This document shows positions 9,963-17,164 of a stretch of 64,000 nucleotides of DNA, piece by piece. Each line of letters opens with the position of its first letter. Position 1 is the stretch's first letter. The stretch covers positions 13,787-77,786 of the forward strand of contig JBEGWF010000080.1 in NCBI GenBank assembly GCA_041177965.1. The letters run 5' to 3'. The notes under the pieces are model-generated. The model saw nothing but the letters and a program-made list of their open reading frames with translations, did no database searches and was not told where the DNA came from. The stretch is from SXXZ01 sp041177965 (GTDB lineage Bacteria > Verrucomicrobiota > Verrucomicrobiia > Limisphaerales > UBA9464). The position numbers were made by a program, and so were the translations under genes.

Positions 9963-9986
9963 CACCCCGGCCCGTTTGCCGGGGTG
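9963..9986 (+). promoter_or_regulatory. Stable hairpin in the riboswitch leader (possible expression platform)
   Basis: A perfect 9-base-pair stem, CACCCCGGC/GCCGGGGTG, with a 6-base loop, lies about 60 bases after the riboswitch core and 167 bases before the first start codon. It is followed by AAAACATC rather than a U-run, so it is not a standard intrinsic terminator on the plus strand. It could be a switching element or a Rho- or translation-linked platform. The function is inferred from position only. Confidence 0.45.
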
Positions 9987-10153
9987 AAAACATCACGAAT
10001 GTCTGACGCCTTCATTCCCTGTTTTGCCGGTGGATCGAGGGCGTTTTGCATTTCATGGCAAGACTTCCCCTGGCATCCCCGGCCTGGTCTTCATGGACAC
10101 CCCCTTGGCCCGCCGCTGAACCCGGCGGACCGTTGCCGTGTGAATCATAGACC

Positions 10154-11017
10154 ATGAACCCCGTCCGTGCCTGCCGGATCCCCGCGTGGGGATGCCTCAA
10201 GACCGGAGGCCTTCTCGCCTCCGTCACCGCCCTGGGCCTCCAGGCCCAATACGCCACCGCCGTGGTCGATTACCGATCCGGAACCGGATTCTCGCCGGGT
10301 TACACCAACGCGGTGTCCGCCCTGGGGATGCCGAGCCGCAGCACGCCGGGCGACTTCGGGGGACCGGTGGATCCGTTCTCCCCGCCCTACACCCGGGAAC
10401 AACTCGTGAGCATCGGCGCCGGCGGATCACTGACCCTGCGCTGGGATTCGCCGGTCAGGAACGCCTCCGGAAACCCCTTCGGCCTCGACTTCACGGTGTT
10501 CGGAAGCACCGGCTACCTGATGACCAACGACTTCGACGCCAACTGGAACCCCATCGGCAAGCCGGCCACCGACGGATCGCTGTTCAACCCCAATTCGGGC
10601 ACCCAGCGGATCAGCGTGAGCGCCGATGGCCAGACCTGGTACGTGCTCGATCCGGCGAAGTCCCCGAAGGTGGACCACTACTATCCGACCGATGGATCCG
10701 GTGACTTCGGAATCCCGATGAGCGCCTCCCTCCAGCCCGCCGAGTTCGCCGGCAAGACGATCGACCAGATCCGGGAGCTGTACCGAGGCTCCGCCGGGGG
10801 CACGAGCTTCGATCTGGCATGGGCCATCGACGCGAACGGCAGACAGGCCAGTCTCACCGAAGCCTCCTATGTCCGCATCGATGTCCTGAGCGGCAAGGCG
10901 GATATCGACGGTCTCTCCATGGTCGCCACCGTGCCCGAGCCGCGGGGTTGGGCCCTGATGGCCTGCGCGTCGGCCAGCCTGTGGACCTGGCGACGGTTCT
11001 CCCGGAGAAACGCCTGA
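10154..11017 (+). CDS. PEP-CTERM sorting domain surface protein, first gene of the cobalamin-riboswitch operon
   Basis: A 287-residue exported protein. It has a signal peptide (hydrophobic segment at about 18-35), a beta-rich body without cysteine clusters, and a C-terminal sorting signal VPEPRGWALMACASASLWTW followed by Arg-rich residues. That is the VPEP-hydrophobic-Arg pattern recognised by exosortase, so the protein is probably surface-anchored or shed after sorting. The body (for example a YRSGTGFSPGY segment near the mature N terminus) is not a family I can name precisely. It resembles secreted PEP-CTERM proteins annotated near B12-controlled loci. The B12 riboswitch upstream suggests a role in capturing or handling a corrinoid, but that is inference from position. 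Confidence 0.85.
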   Translation: MNPVRACRIPAWGCLKTGGLLASVTALGLQAQYATAVVDYRSGTGFSPGYTNAVSALGMPSRSTPGDFGGPVDPFSPPYTREQLVSIGAGGSLTLRWDSPVRNASGNPFGLDFTVFGSTGYLMTNDFDANWNPIGKPATDGSLFNPNSGTQRISVSADGQTWYVLDPAKSPKVDHYYPTDGSGDFGIPMSASLQPAEFAGKTIDQIRELYRGSAGGTSFDLAWAIDANGRQASLTEASYVRIDVLSGKADIDGLSMVATVPEPRGWALMACASASLWTWRRFSRRNA

Positions 11018-11031
11018 GATCGACCCGGTCC

Positions 11032-11394
11032 ATGACTCACCCCGCCTCGGTTTGCGAGGATCGCTGTCCGCTCTGCGGTCAGTCGAATGCCTGCCCCCGG
11101 GCTTTCGGCGGCGATCCGGCCCCGGAACCCTGCTGGTGTGAATCCATCACGATCCCTCCGGAGGCGCTGGCGGCCATTCCGCCGGCACTCCAGGGGAAGG
11201 CTTGCCTCTGCCGGGCCTGCACTCGCAGCGATGCCGGGAGCACCACTGCCTCGGCCGAGGAGACCGGGGACGATGCCTACTTCACCGAAGATGGACGGAT
11301 GGTGTTCACCCGTGCCTACCATCTCCGACGAGGACACTGTTGCGGCAGCGGATGCCGCCACTGCCCCTTCGACCCTCCCCATTCACGCCCTTGA
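11032..11394 (+). CDS. Cysteine-rich CWC/DUF5522-like small protein
   Basis: A 120-residue protein beginning 14 bases after the PEP-CTERM gene. The N-terminal part has CPLCGQSNACP and EPCWCESI, the signature of the cysteine-rich CWC family (residues about 10-70). The C-terminal part has YFTEDGRMVFTRAYHLRRG followed by CCGSGCRHCPF, the DUF5522-like pattern. In other bacteria these two modules are often separate small genes; here they are joined. About a dozen cysteines suggest metal or Fe-S binding. No signal peptide is seen, so it is cytoplasmic. Its place between two exported proteins under B12 control is unusual. It ends with a TTGA overlap into the next gene. Confidence 0.8.
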   Translation: MTHPASVCEDRCPLCGQSNACPRAFGGDPAPEPCWCESITIPPEALAAIPPALQGKACLCRACTRSDAGSTTASAEETGDDAYFTEDGRMVFTRAYHLRRGHCCGSGCRHCPFDPPHSRP

Positions 11395-12383
11395 ACCGGC
11401 TGTTCCAGCACTGTCGATCGATCGCTCCGGCGGTGATCGGGCTCGCGTGCATGGGGGTGCGAGTCTCGGGTGGCGCGATCGAGGAAGCCTTCGACACCGA
11501 CCCGACCTTGCGCGGCTGGCGCGCCTGGGGCGACGCCTCCCTGTTCGACTGGGACGCTGCCGGGCAACGACTGGGAGTCACCTGGGATTCGTCCCGGACC
11601 AACAGTTTTTTTGCACTCCCCCTGCCCTCTCCGCTGACGGAAGCCGACGATTTCCGTTTCGCGTTCGACCTCACGCTCCGGTCCCATGCGGTCGGCGTGC
11701 AAGCCGGCCAGAGCGGAACCTTCCAGATCGCCGCCGGCCTGGTCCGGGGTGAGGATGTGCAGACCGGCGGCTATTCCCGGGGCTCGTTTCCCGGTCCCCG
11801 GAACACGGTCGAGTGGACCTGGTTCGGCGAGGCGGGTGCGGTGTCGGCGTCGGTCTCACCGGTCGTCATCCCTTCGGACGGACGCCTGCCTTGGGGCTAT
11901 GCCGACAGCTACGTGACGCTGGAGCCCGGCCACCGCTACCGATTCGAGATGGCCTACTCGGCCGCCGACCGCACGGCCCGGATGAGCATGAGCACCGACG
12001 GTCAACCCGGACCGCAACTCATGGACGTGGTGTTGCCGGCCCGGTTCACCCGTTTCCAGGTCGATACCTTCGCCATCAGCAGTTATTCCGGGGCCGGCCA
12101 GAATCCGCTGTATGCCGGTTCAGTCCTCGCCCAGGGCTGGATGGACCAGGTTTCGATCACCGTGCCGGAACCGCCCACGCTGCGTCTCCGCGTCCGCGAT
12201 GGTGGCGTCGCACTCGATGGCCGGGCCGGATGGCGCTACCGCCTCGAGGCCTCCGGCGACCTCACCGAGTGGAGCACGGTCGCCGAGACCGTCGCCGCCA
12301 AGACCTCGGAACTCGAATTGTTGGACCTTCGGGATGGATGGTTTCCGGTGCAATTCTATCGCGTGATCGCCATCCGACCATGA
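11391..12383 (+). CDS. Secreted beta-sandwich protein with VPEP and 'YRLEAS...FYRV' C-terminal module
   Basis: A protein of about 330 residues. The first credible start is a TTG at 11391 that overlaps the preceding stop (TTGA) and is followed by a signal-peptide-like segment (RSIAPAVIGLACMGVRVSGG). The body has the look of a LamG/concanavalin-type beta-sandwich, with many short strands and a DFRFAFDLTL-like block. Near the C terminus a VPEPPTLRLRV segment leads into YRLEASGDLTEWS ... FYRVIAI, a module common at the ends of verrucomicrobial secreted proteins. The ligand is unknown. An alternative start is an in-frame GTG or ATG inside the signal segment. It overlaps the next gene by four bases (ATGA). 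Confidence 0.72.
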   Translation: MNRLFQHCRSIAPAVIGLACMGVRVSGGAIEEAFDTDPTLRGWRAWGDASLFDWDAAGQRLGVTWDSSRTNSFFALPLPSPLTEADDFRFAFDLTLRSHAVGVQAGQSGTFQIAAGLVRGEDVQTGGYSRGSFPGPRNTVEWTWFGEAGAVSASVSPVVIPSDGRLPWGYADSYVTLEPGHRYRFEMAYSAADRTARMSMSTDGQPGPQLMDVVLPARFTRFQVDTFAISSYSGAGQNPLYAGSVLAQGWMDQVSITVPEPPTLRLRVRDGGVALDGRAGWRYRLEASGDLTEWSTVAETVAAKTSELELLDLRDGWFPVQFYRVIAIRP

Positions 12384-13129
12384 AGCGGATCCCTCCCTTG
12401 GCATCGCGTCCGCGAGTTCAGGCATTCACTTTGATCGAACTCCTCGTGGTCATGGCCGTGATCGCCATCCTGTCGGCGCTGACGCTGCCCGCCTTGGTCC
12501 GATCCCGCGGAGCCGCCCGGGCCACCGTTTGCACCTCGAACCTTCGACAGGTGGGTTTGGCCACTCAACTCTACTGGGATGATCACCGGGGCATCGCCTT
12601 CGTCGAGCGTGGGGCGCGGACCAACCAAGGATGGAACTACTGGTTCGGTTGGCTGGAGGACGGTGCCGAGGGAGAACGGCGTTTCGAACCCGCCGCCGGG
12701 GCGCTGTGGCCCTACCTGCGATCCCGCGGCGTCGAGGTCTGCCCCGCCCTGAATCGCACCGATCCCCGCTTCAAGAGCAAGGCCCGCGGAGCCGCCTTCG
12801 GCTACGGCTACAACCTCAGGATCGGCACCCGCGGAGCTTCAGGGATCGCGATCGCCACACTGCGTTCTCCCGCCGGTTGCGCGGTCTTCGCCGATTGCGC
12901 CCAGGTCAACGACTTCCAACCTCCGGCCTCACCCGACCATCCGTTGCTGGAGGAGTTCTACTACTTCGACCTCGAAGGCCCGACCGTTCACTTCAGGCAC
13001 TCTCGGCGCACTCAGGCGTGGTTCGCCGATGGCCATGTGGCCGGCACCCTGCCGGCACCCGGTTCCGAAGATCCCCGCCTGCCCACCGAGCACATCGCCC
13101 GCCTGCCCGCCGAACTGATCCTGCCTTGA
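12380..13129 (+). CDS. Prepilin-type pseudopilin with H-X9-DG motif, last gene of the cobalamin-riboswitch operon
   Basis: A 249-residue pseudopilin. The prepilin signal is ...QAFTLIELLVVMAVIAIL near residue 14, with a longer leader than in the pseudopilin at 6303-7079. The C-terminal part carries H-SRRTQAWFA-DG, an exact H-X9-DG motif. Its ATG overlaps the stop of the preceding gene (ATGA), tying a pilin-like secretion component to the B12-controlled surface genes. It might help export or display those proteins, or itself be a surface fibre subunit. The family is firm; the role is inference. Confidence 0.88.
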   Translation: MKRIPPLASRPRVQAFTLIELLVVMAVIAILSALTLPALVRSRGAARATVCTSNLRQVGLATQLYWDDHRGIAFVERGARTNQGWNYWFGWLEDGAEGERRFEPAAGALWPYLRSRGVEVCPALNRTDPRFKSKARGAAFGYGYNLRIGTRGASGIAIATLRSPAGCAVFADCAQVNDFQPPASPDHPLLEEFYYFDLEGPTVHFRHSRRTQAWFADGHVAGTLPAPGSEDPRLPTEHIARLPAELILP

Positions 13130-13306
13130 AGGCGTCCGAACCCGTCGCCGAAGGCGGGTGCGGTCCATCGATGCGAGGGATATCGGACCGTCGGAGATTC
13201 CTCTTCCCCTTCCCGACCCGGAACCGTCCCGAAAACCCCGACCCCATGGGATACCCTGTCGAACGGCTCGATCCGATCAGGCATGGAGGACAGGACTACC
13301 CATGAA

Positions 13307-13342
13307 AAACGGGGTACCCCCGTCTCCGAGGGCACCCCGTTT
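13307..13342 (-). terminator. Rho-independent terminator of the DUF5069 gene
   Basis: The stem AAACGGGGT/ACCCCGTTT encloses a partly paired loop. Read on the minus strand it ends in GTTTTTC, a U-run directly after the stem, 31 bases past the stop of the DUF5069 gene. On the plus strand it may also stop transcripts arriving from the riboswitch operon. Confidence 0.75.
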
Positions 13343-13373
13343 CGTGGATCCCTTCAGGATCCACTCCTCCGCC

Positions 13374-13820
13374 TCACTTGAGGACGGCCTGGTGGAACTC
13401 GTGCCAATCGTCGAGGTCGTTGAGGCTGATCGCGTCGGGCTTCACCGTGCCGTTGTCGGGGATGCCGTTGGCCGAGAGGATCGACTTGCGGACATCGGGG
13501 GTGTGGATGTAGCCCGCGATGGAGACGTTGAGCTGGTGGATGTTGCCGGGGGTCAGGTTCACGCCGGGCTGCTTCTGGATCCAGGCCTCGAACTGGGGAT
13601 AGGTCGGGCGCTGTTCGACGATGAACTTGCGAACGGCGTCGGTATCCAGACCCAGGGCGCCCAGCACCATGGAATCGTATCCCTTGGACAGGGCCGGATA
13701 ACCCGGAGCGATCTTGTTGCGAGCCTCGAGCGAGGCCTTCAGCCACAGGCGCGGCAGGTGGAGGACGCCCAGCGGGCCGGCGACGCCGGAGCTGATCAGG
13801 GGAACGTAGGTGGTGCTCAT
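13374..13820 (-). CDS. DUF5069 domain-containing protein
   Basis: A 148-residue soluble protein matching the DUF5069 family by its order of motifs: an N-terminal segment ending in LHLPRLWLKASLEARNKI, then PALSKGYDSMVLG, and a final WHEFHQAVLK. DUF5069 proteins occur widely in Cyanobacteria, Verrucomicrobiota and Planctomycetota and have no established function. It is a single-gene unit: a promoter-like pair of boxes lies 25-54 bases upstream and a strong terminator follows it. Confidence 0.78.
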   Translation of the reverse strand: MSTTYVPLISSGVAGPLGVLHLPRLWLKASLEARNKIAPGYPALSKGYDSMVLGALGLDTDAVRKFIVEQRPTYPQFEAWIQKQPGVNLTPGNIHQLNVSIAGYIHTPDVRKSILSANGIPDNGTVKPDAISLNDLDDWHEFHQAVLK

Positions 13821-13844
13821 GATGGAATCTCTTGGACGATCGAC

Positions 13845-13874
13845 AACCTAGGAAGCCGGGGGCGGCCGGGTCAA
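13845..13874 (-). promoter_or_regulatory. Predicted sigma-70-type promoter of the DUF5069 gene
   Basis: On the minus strand, TTGACC (13874-13869) and TAGGTT (13850-13845) are separated by 18 bases, about 25 bases upstream of the start codon at 13820. Both boxes are close to the -35/-10 consensus and stand out in this GC-rich sequence. Confidence 0.55.
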
Positions 13875-14012
13875 ATGTCATTCCAGAATCGAGGCAGGAA
13901 AGCCCTGCATTGCCTCGGGGGCATCGGCTGGCGAACCTGAGACCGACACCGGTCCCGGATCCAAGCCGGACGGCACGAGGCCGGGGCCGACCAGAACCGT
14001 TTTTCCCATCCC

Positions 14013-14351
14013 ATGACCCTGTTCGAACGCATCATCGCCCGCCAGATCCCGGCCAAGATCCTCTTCGAGGACGATCAGGTCGTGGCCATCCAGGACATCC
14101 AACCCCAGGCGCCGGTGCATTTGCTGGTGATCCCCAAGAAACCCATCACCCGGATCGGGGAGGCCCAGCCCGAGGATCAGGCGCTCCTCGGGCACCTGCT
14201 GCTCAAGGCGGCCGAGGTGGCACGCACCCTCGGTCTCGACGCCTCCGGATATCGGCTGGTGATCAACCATGGCCGCGATGGCGGCGAGAGCGTCCCGCAC
14301 CTGCACTGCCACCTGCTGGGCAAACGTCCGATGTCCTGGCCCCCGGGCTGA
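14013..14351 (+). CDS. HIT family nucleotide-binding protein (HINT-like)
   Basis: A 112-residue histidine-triad protein. The FERIIARQIPAKILFEDD opening, the AIQDIQPQAPVHLLVIPK segment and the catalytic triad motif HLHCHLLG near the C terminus are typical of bacterial HINT proteins, which hydrolyse nucleoside phosphoramidates or adenylated intermediates. Its length is normal. It is transcribed alone and convergently with galM. The physiological substrate in bacteria is uncertain. Confidence 0.92.
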   Translation: MTLFERIIARQIPAKILFEDDQVVAIQDIQPQAPVHLLVIPKKPITRIGEAQPEDQALLGHLLLKAAEVARTLGLDASGYRLVINHGRDGGESVPHLHCHLLGKRPMSWPPG

Positions 14352-14399
14352 GGACACCGTTGCCATCCCCCCTGGGCGGAGGATCGACCGTGGACCGCA

Positions 14400-15560
14400 T
14401 CAGCAGGTCCCGAAACGGTATTCGGTCCGGCTGCTGAACACCTGCCCCGGGCGCAGCACGCAGGACGGGAATCCCGGGTGATGGATGGCGTCCGGGAAGT
14501 TCTGCGTCTCGAGACAGAATCCGCCATGGGTCGACACGGGCACCCCTCCGGTGCAGACCAGACCCTCGGGCGTGCGGTTGAAGGTCCACAACTGGACGCC
14601 CGGCTGGCTGGTGTGGCATTCCATGGTGCGGCCCTGGCCGCGCTCGAACACGCGGGCGGCCAGTCCCAGCGATTTGCCCCCGTGGCGCAGCACGAAGTTG
14701 TGGTCGTAGCCCGGGGGCGTGAGGCCGGTCTTCATCCCGCGGGCCCCGATGGCGGTGGGACGCGTGAAGTCGAGGGCCGTTCCCCGGACCGGAAGCAGCT
14801 TGCCCGTGGGAATGAGCGTGTCGTCCACCTCGGTGAACTGGTCGGCGGCGATCTCCAGCTCATGCCCGAGCACATCGCCCCGGCCGGCCAGGTTGAAATA
14901 GCTGTGGTTGGTAAGGTTCAGGATGGTCGGAGCATCGGTGGTGGCCCGGTAGTCGATGCGCCACACATCGTCGCGGGTCAGGGTGTAGGTCACCGTGACC
15001 GTGAGCGTTCCGGGATAACCCTCCTCGCCATCCGGGCTGGTGTAGGTCAGGTCCACCGAGACGGCGTCATCGGTGGTGCGGATCGGCCCGGCCTTCCAGA
15101 GCTTCTTGTCGAAGCCCGACACGCCTCCGTGCAGGTGGTTCGGCCCATTGTTCACGGCGAGGACGTGGTCCTTGCCATCGAGTGAGAAACGCCCCTTGGC
15201 GATCCGGTTGGCGAAACGACCGGCGATGCAGCCGAAGAACGGATGTCCTTCGAGGTACCGGCCGAGCGTCTCGAAGCCCAGCACGACATTGCCGAGCCGG
15301 CCCTGCCGGTCCTTGGTGTGCAGTTCGGTGACCAGCAGCCCGTAGTTGGTGAACTTGAGCGTGGTTCCATTGGGGTTGCGGAAGACGAACTGGTGGGCTT
15401 CGCGGCCATCGGGCAGCGTGCCGAAGACGGTGCATTCGGAGGTCATGGGAGAACGGGATCCGCCGGCATGGGACGCCCCGCCGGTCTGGCAACCGGCGGC
15501 CAGCAGCGGCAACGCGCCGATCATCGGGAGTGCATCGCGACGGGAGAGAGGGGAGTTCAT
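14400..15560 (-). CDS. galM: Galactose mutarotase (aldose 1-epimerase), exported
   Basis: A 386-residue aldose 1-epimerase that interconverts alpha and beta anomers of hexoses. Family landmarks are NRIAKGRFSLDGK, NNGPNHLHGG, the catalytic-histidine block NLTNHSYFNLAG and a conserved ETQNFPDAIHH near the end. The N terminus carries an Arg-Arg pair (SRRDALPM) and a lipobox-like LLAAGCQ, so the protein is predicted to be exported, possibly through Tat, and lipid-anchored. That is unlike cytoplasmic GalM of enteric bacteria and suggests action on sugars in the periplasm. It lies downstream of xylA on the same strand, but a terminator separates them. Confidence 0.92.
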   Translation of the reverse strand: MNSPLSRRDALPMIGALPLLAAGCQTGGASHAGGSRSPMTSECTVFGTLPDGREAHQFVFRNPNGTTLKFTNYGLLVTELHTKDRQGRLGNVVLGFETLGRYLEGHPFFGCIAGRFANRIAKGRFSLDGKDHVLAVNNGPNHLHGGVSGFDKKLWKAGPIRTTDDAVSVDLTYTSPDGEEGYPGTLTVTVTYTLTRDDVWRIDYRATTDAPTILNLTNHSYFNLAGRGDVLGHELEIAADQFTEVDDTLIPTGKLLPVRGTALDFTRPTAIGARGMKTGLTPPGYDHNFVLRHGGKSLGLAARVFERGQGRTMECHTSQPGVQLWTFNRTPEGLVCTGGVPVSTHGGFCLETQNFPDAIHHPGFPSCVLRPGQVFSSRTEYRFGTC

Positions 15561-15679
15561 GGCGGAGTCTCAGGAAGCATCCGAAAAAAGCCGCCGATGG
15601 CAACGGCGTTTGCGATCCTGAACCAATCCCGGACCGGCCCGCGGCGCGCATTCCGAAGGTCACCGACACGAATGCAAAA

Positions 15680-15712
15680 GGCCGGAGCCCCCCTCTCGAG
15701 AGGGCTCCGGCC
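15680..15712 (-). terminator. Rho-independent terminator of xylA
   Basis: An 11-base-pair GC stem (GGCCGGAGCCC/GGGCTCCGGCC) lies 32 bases beyond the xylA stop. Read on the minus strand it is followed by TTTTGC. Confidence 0.75.
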
Positions 15713-15744
15713 CTGCGGCGATCGCCCCCGGGGCGATCCCAGGA

Positions 15745-17064
15745 TCAGCGGATGAACTCGTTGAAGATGGCCTCCAGGAGTTCCTGGCGGCCGGACTCGA
15801 GGCCCGAGACGTTGCCCAGGGCCAACGCATGCTTCTCGCAATCGGCGAAGGAGGCCTTGCCCGCCTCGATCTTCGCGCCGATGCCCGAATCCCAGGTGCG
15901 GTAGCGGTTCTTCACGAAACCGTCGATGCGGCCGTCCTTGCGGATGGCGGCGGCGATCTTCAGACCGCGGGCGAAGGTGTCCATGCCCGCGATATGGGCG
16001 ATGAACAGGTCGTCGGGCTGGAAGCTCTCACGGCGCACCTTGGCGTCGAAGTTCACGCCACCGGTGGTGAAGCCGCCGTACTTCAGCACCGTGAGCATGG
16101 TCTTGGTGGTGAGGTACAGGTCGGTCGGGAACTGGTCGGTGTCCCAGCCCAGGAAGTAGTCGCCCATGTTGGCGTCGATGGATCCCAGAGCCCCGGCGGC
16201 GCCGGCCACCTCGAGCTCGTGCTCCATGGTCTTGCCGGCCAGCCAGGCATGATTGACCTCGATGTTCAGCTTGAAGTGCTCGAGCAGGTCGTACTCGCGC
16301 AGGAAGTTCAGGCAGGAGGCGGCGTCGCTGTCGTACTGGTGACGGGTCGGCTCCTTGGGCTTGGGCTCGATGTAGAACGGGTTCTTGAAGCCGATCTTCT
16401 TCTTGTAGTCCACGGCCATGTGCAGGAACCGGCCCAGGTGGTCCAGCTCGCGCTTCATGTCGGTGTTGAGCAGCGTAGCGTAGCCCTCACGACCGCCCCA
16501 GAACACATAGCCCTGGCCGCCCAGCTCATGGGTCCACTCCATGGCCTTCTTCACCTGGGCCGCCGCGAAGCAGAACGCGTCGGCGTTGCAGCTGGTGGCC
16601 GCTCCGTGCATGTAGCGCGGGTGGACGAAGTTCTGGGCGGTGCCCCAAAGCAGGCCGATGCCGGTGTCCTTCTGGAGCTTCTTGAGCTCCTTGCCCACCG
16701 CGTCGAACTGGGCGTTGGCCTCCTTGAGGTTCTTGCCGTGGGAACCGAGGTCGCGGTCGTGCCAGGCGTAGAAGGATACCCCCAGCTTGGTGGCGAACTC
16801 GAAGAAGGCGCGAGCGCGGGTGATCGCATCCTTGGTGGAGCATTCACCGGTGTTCCAGGAGCGTTCGGCCGTCCCCCAGCCGAACATGTCGCCGCCGGTG
16901 CCGCGCATGGTGTGCCAGTACACGGCCGCGAAGCGCATGTGGTCGCGCATCGTCTTGCCCTCGACCACCTCATCCGCGTTGAAGTGCTTGAAAGCCAGGG
17001 GATTCTTGGAATCCGGACCCTCGTAGGCGATCCGGCCGATCTTGGGGAAGAACTGCTTGCTCAT
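15745..17064 (-). CDS. xylA: Xylose isomerase
   Basis: A 439-residue sugar isomerase converting D-xylose to D-xylulose (and D-glucose to D-fructose), metal-dependent and cytoplasmic. The length equals that of class II XylA. Conserved blocks are FFPKIGRIAYEGPDSKNPLAFKHF (split across residues 4-27), the catalytic-histidine segment FYAWHDRD, YVFWGGREGYATLLNTD and NFDAKVRRESF. There is no xylulokinase or transporter beside it; the next sugar gene is the mutarotase galM behind a terminator. The 100-base gap upstream (17065-17164) should hold the promoter, but no clear boxes are visible. Confidence 0.96.
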   Translation of the reverse strand: MSKQFFPKIGRIAYEGPDSKNPLAFKHFNADEVVEGKTMRDHMRFAAVYWHTMRGTGGDMFGWGTAERSWNTGECSTKDAITRARAFFEFATKLGVSFYAWHDRDLGSHGKNLKEANAQFDAVGKELKKLQKDTGIGLLWGTAQNFVHPRYMHGAATSCNADAFCFAAAQVKKAMEWTHELGGQGYVFWGGREGYATLLNTDMKRELDHLGRFLHMAVDYKKKIGFKNPFYIEPKPKEPTRHQYDSDAASCLNFLREYDLLEHFKLNIEVNHAWLAGKTMEHELEVAGAAGALGSIDANMGDYFLGWDTDQFPTDLYLTTKTMLTVLKYGGFTTGGVNFDAKVRRESFQPDDLFIAHIAGMDTFARGLKIAAAIRKDGRIDGFVKNRYRTWDSGIGAKIEAGKASFADCEKHALALGNVSGLESGRQELLEAIFNEFIR

Positions 17065-17164
17065 GGTGTGTTGCAGAAAGGACGGCGAAAACTACGCACC
17101 GGCCCGGACCATGGGAAGCGGTTAAACAGGGGCTTGGGACGAGGGGATCCGGAACTCGGGGGCC

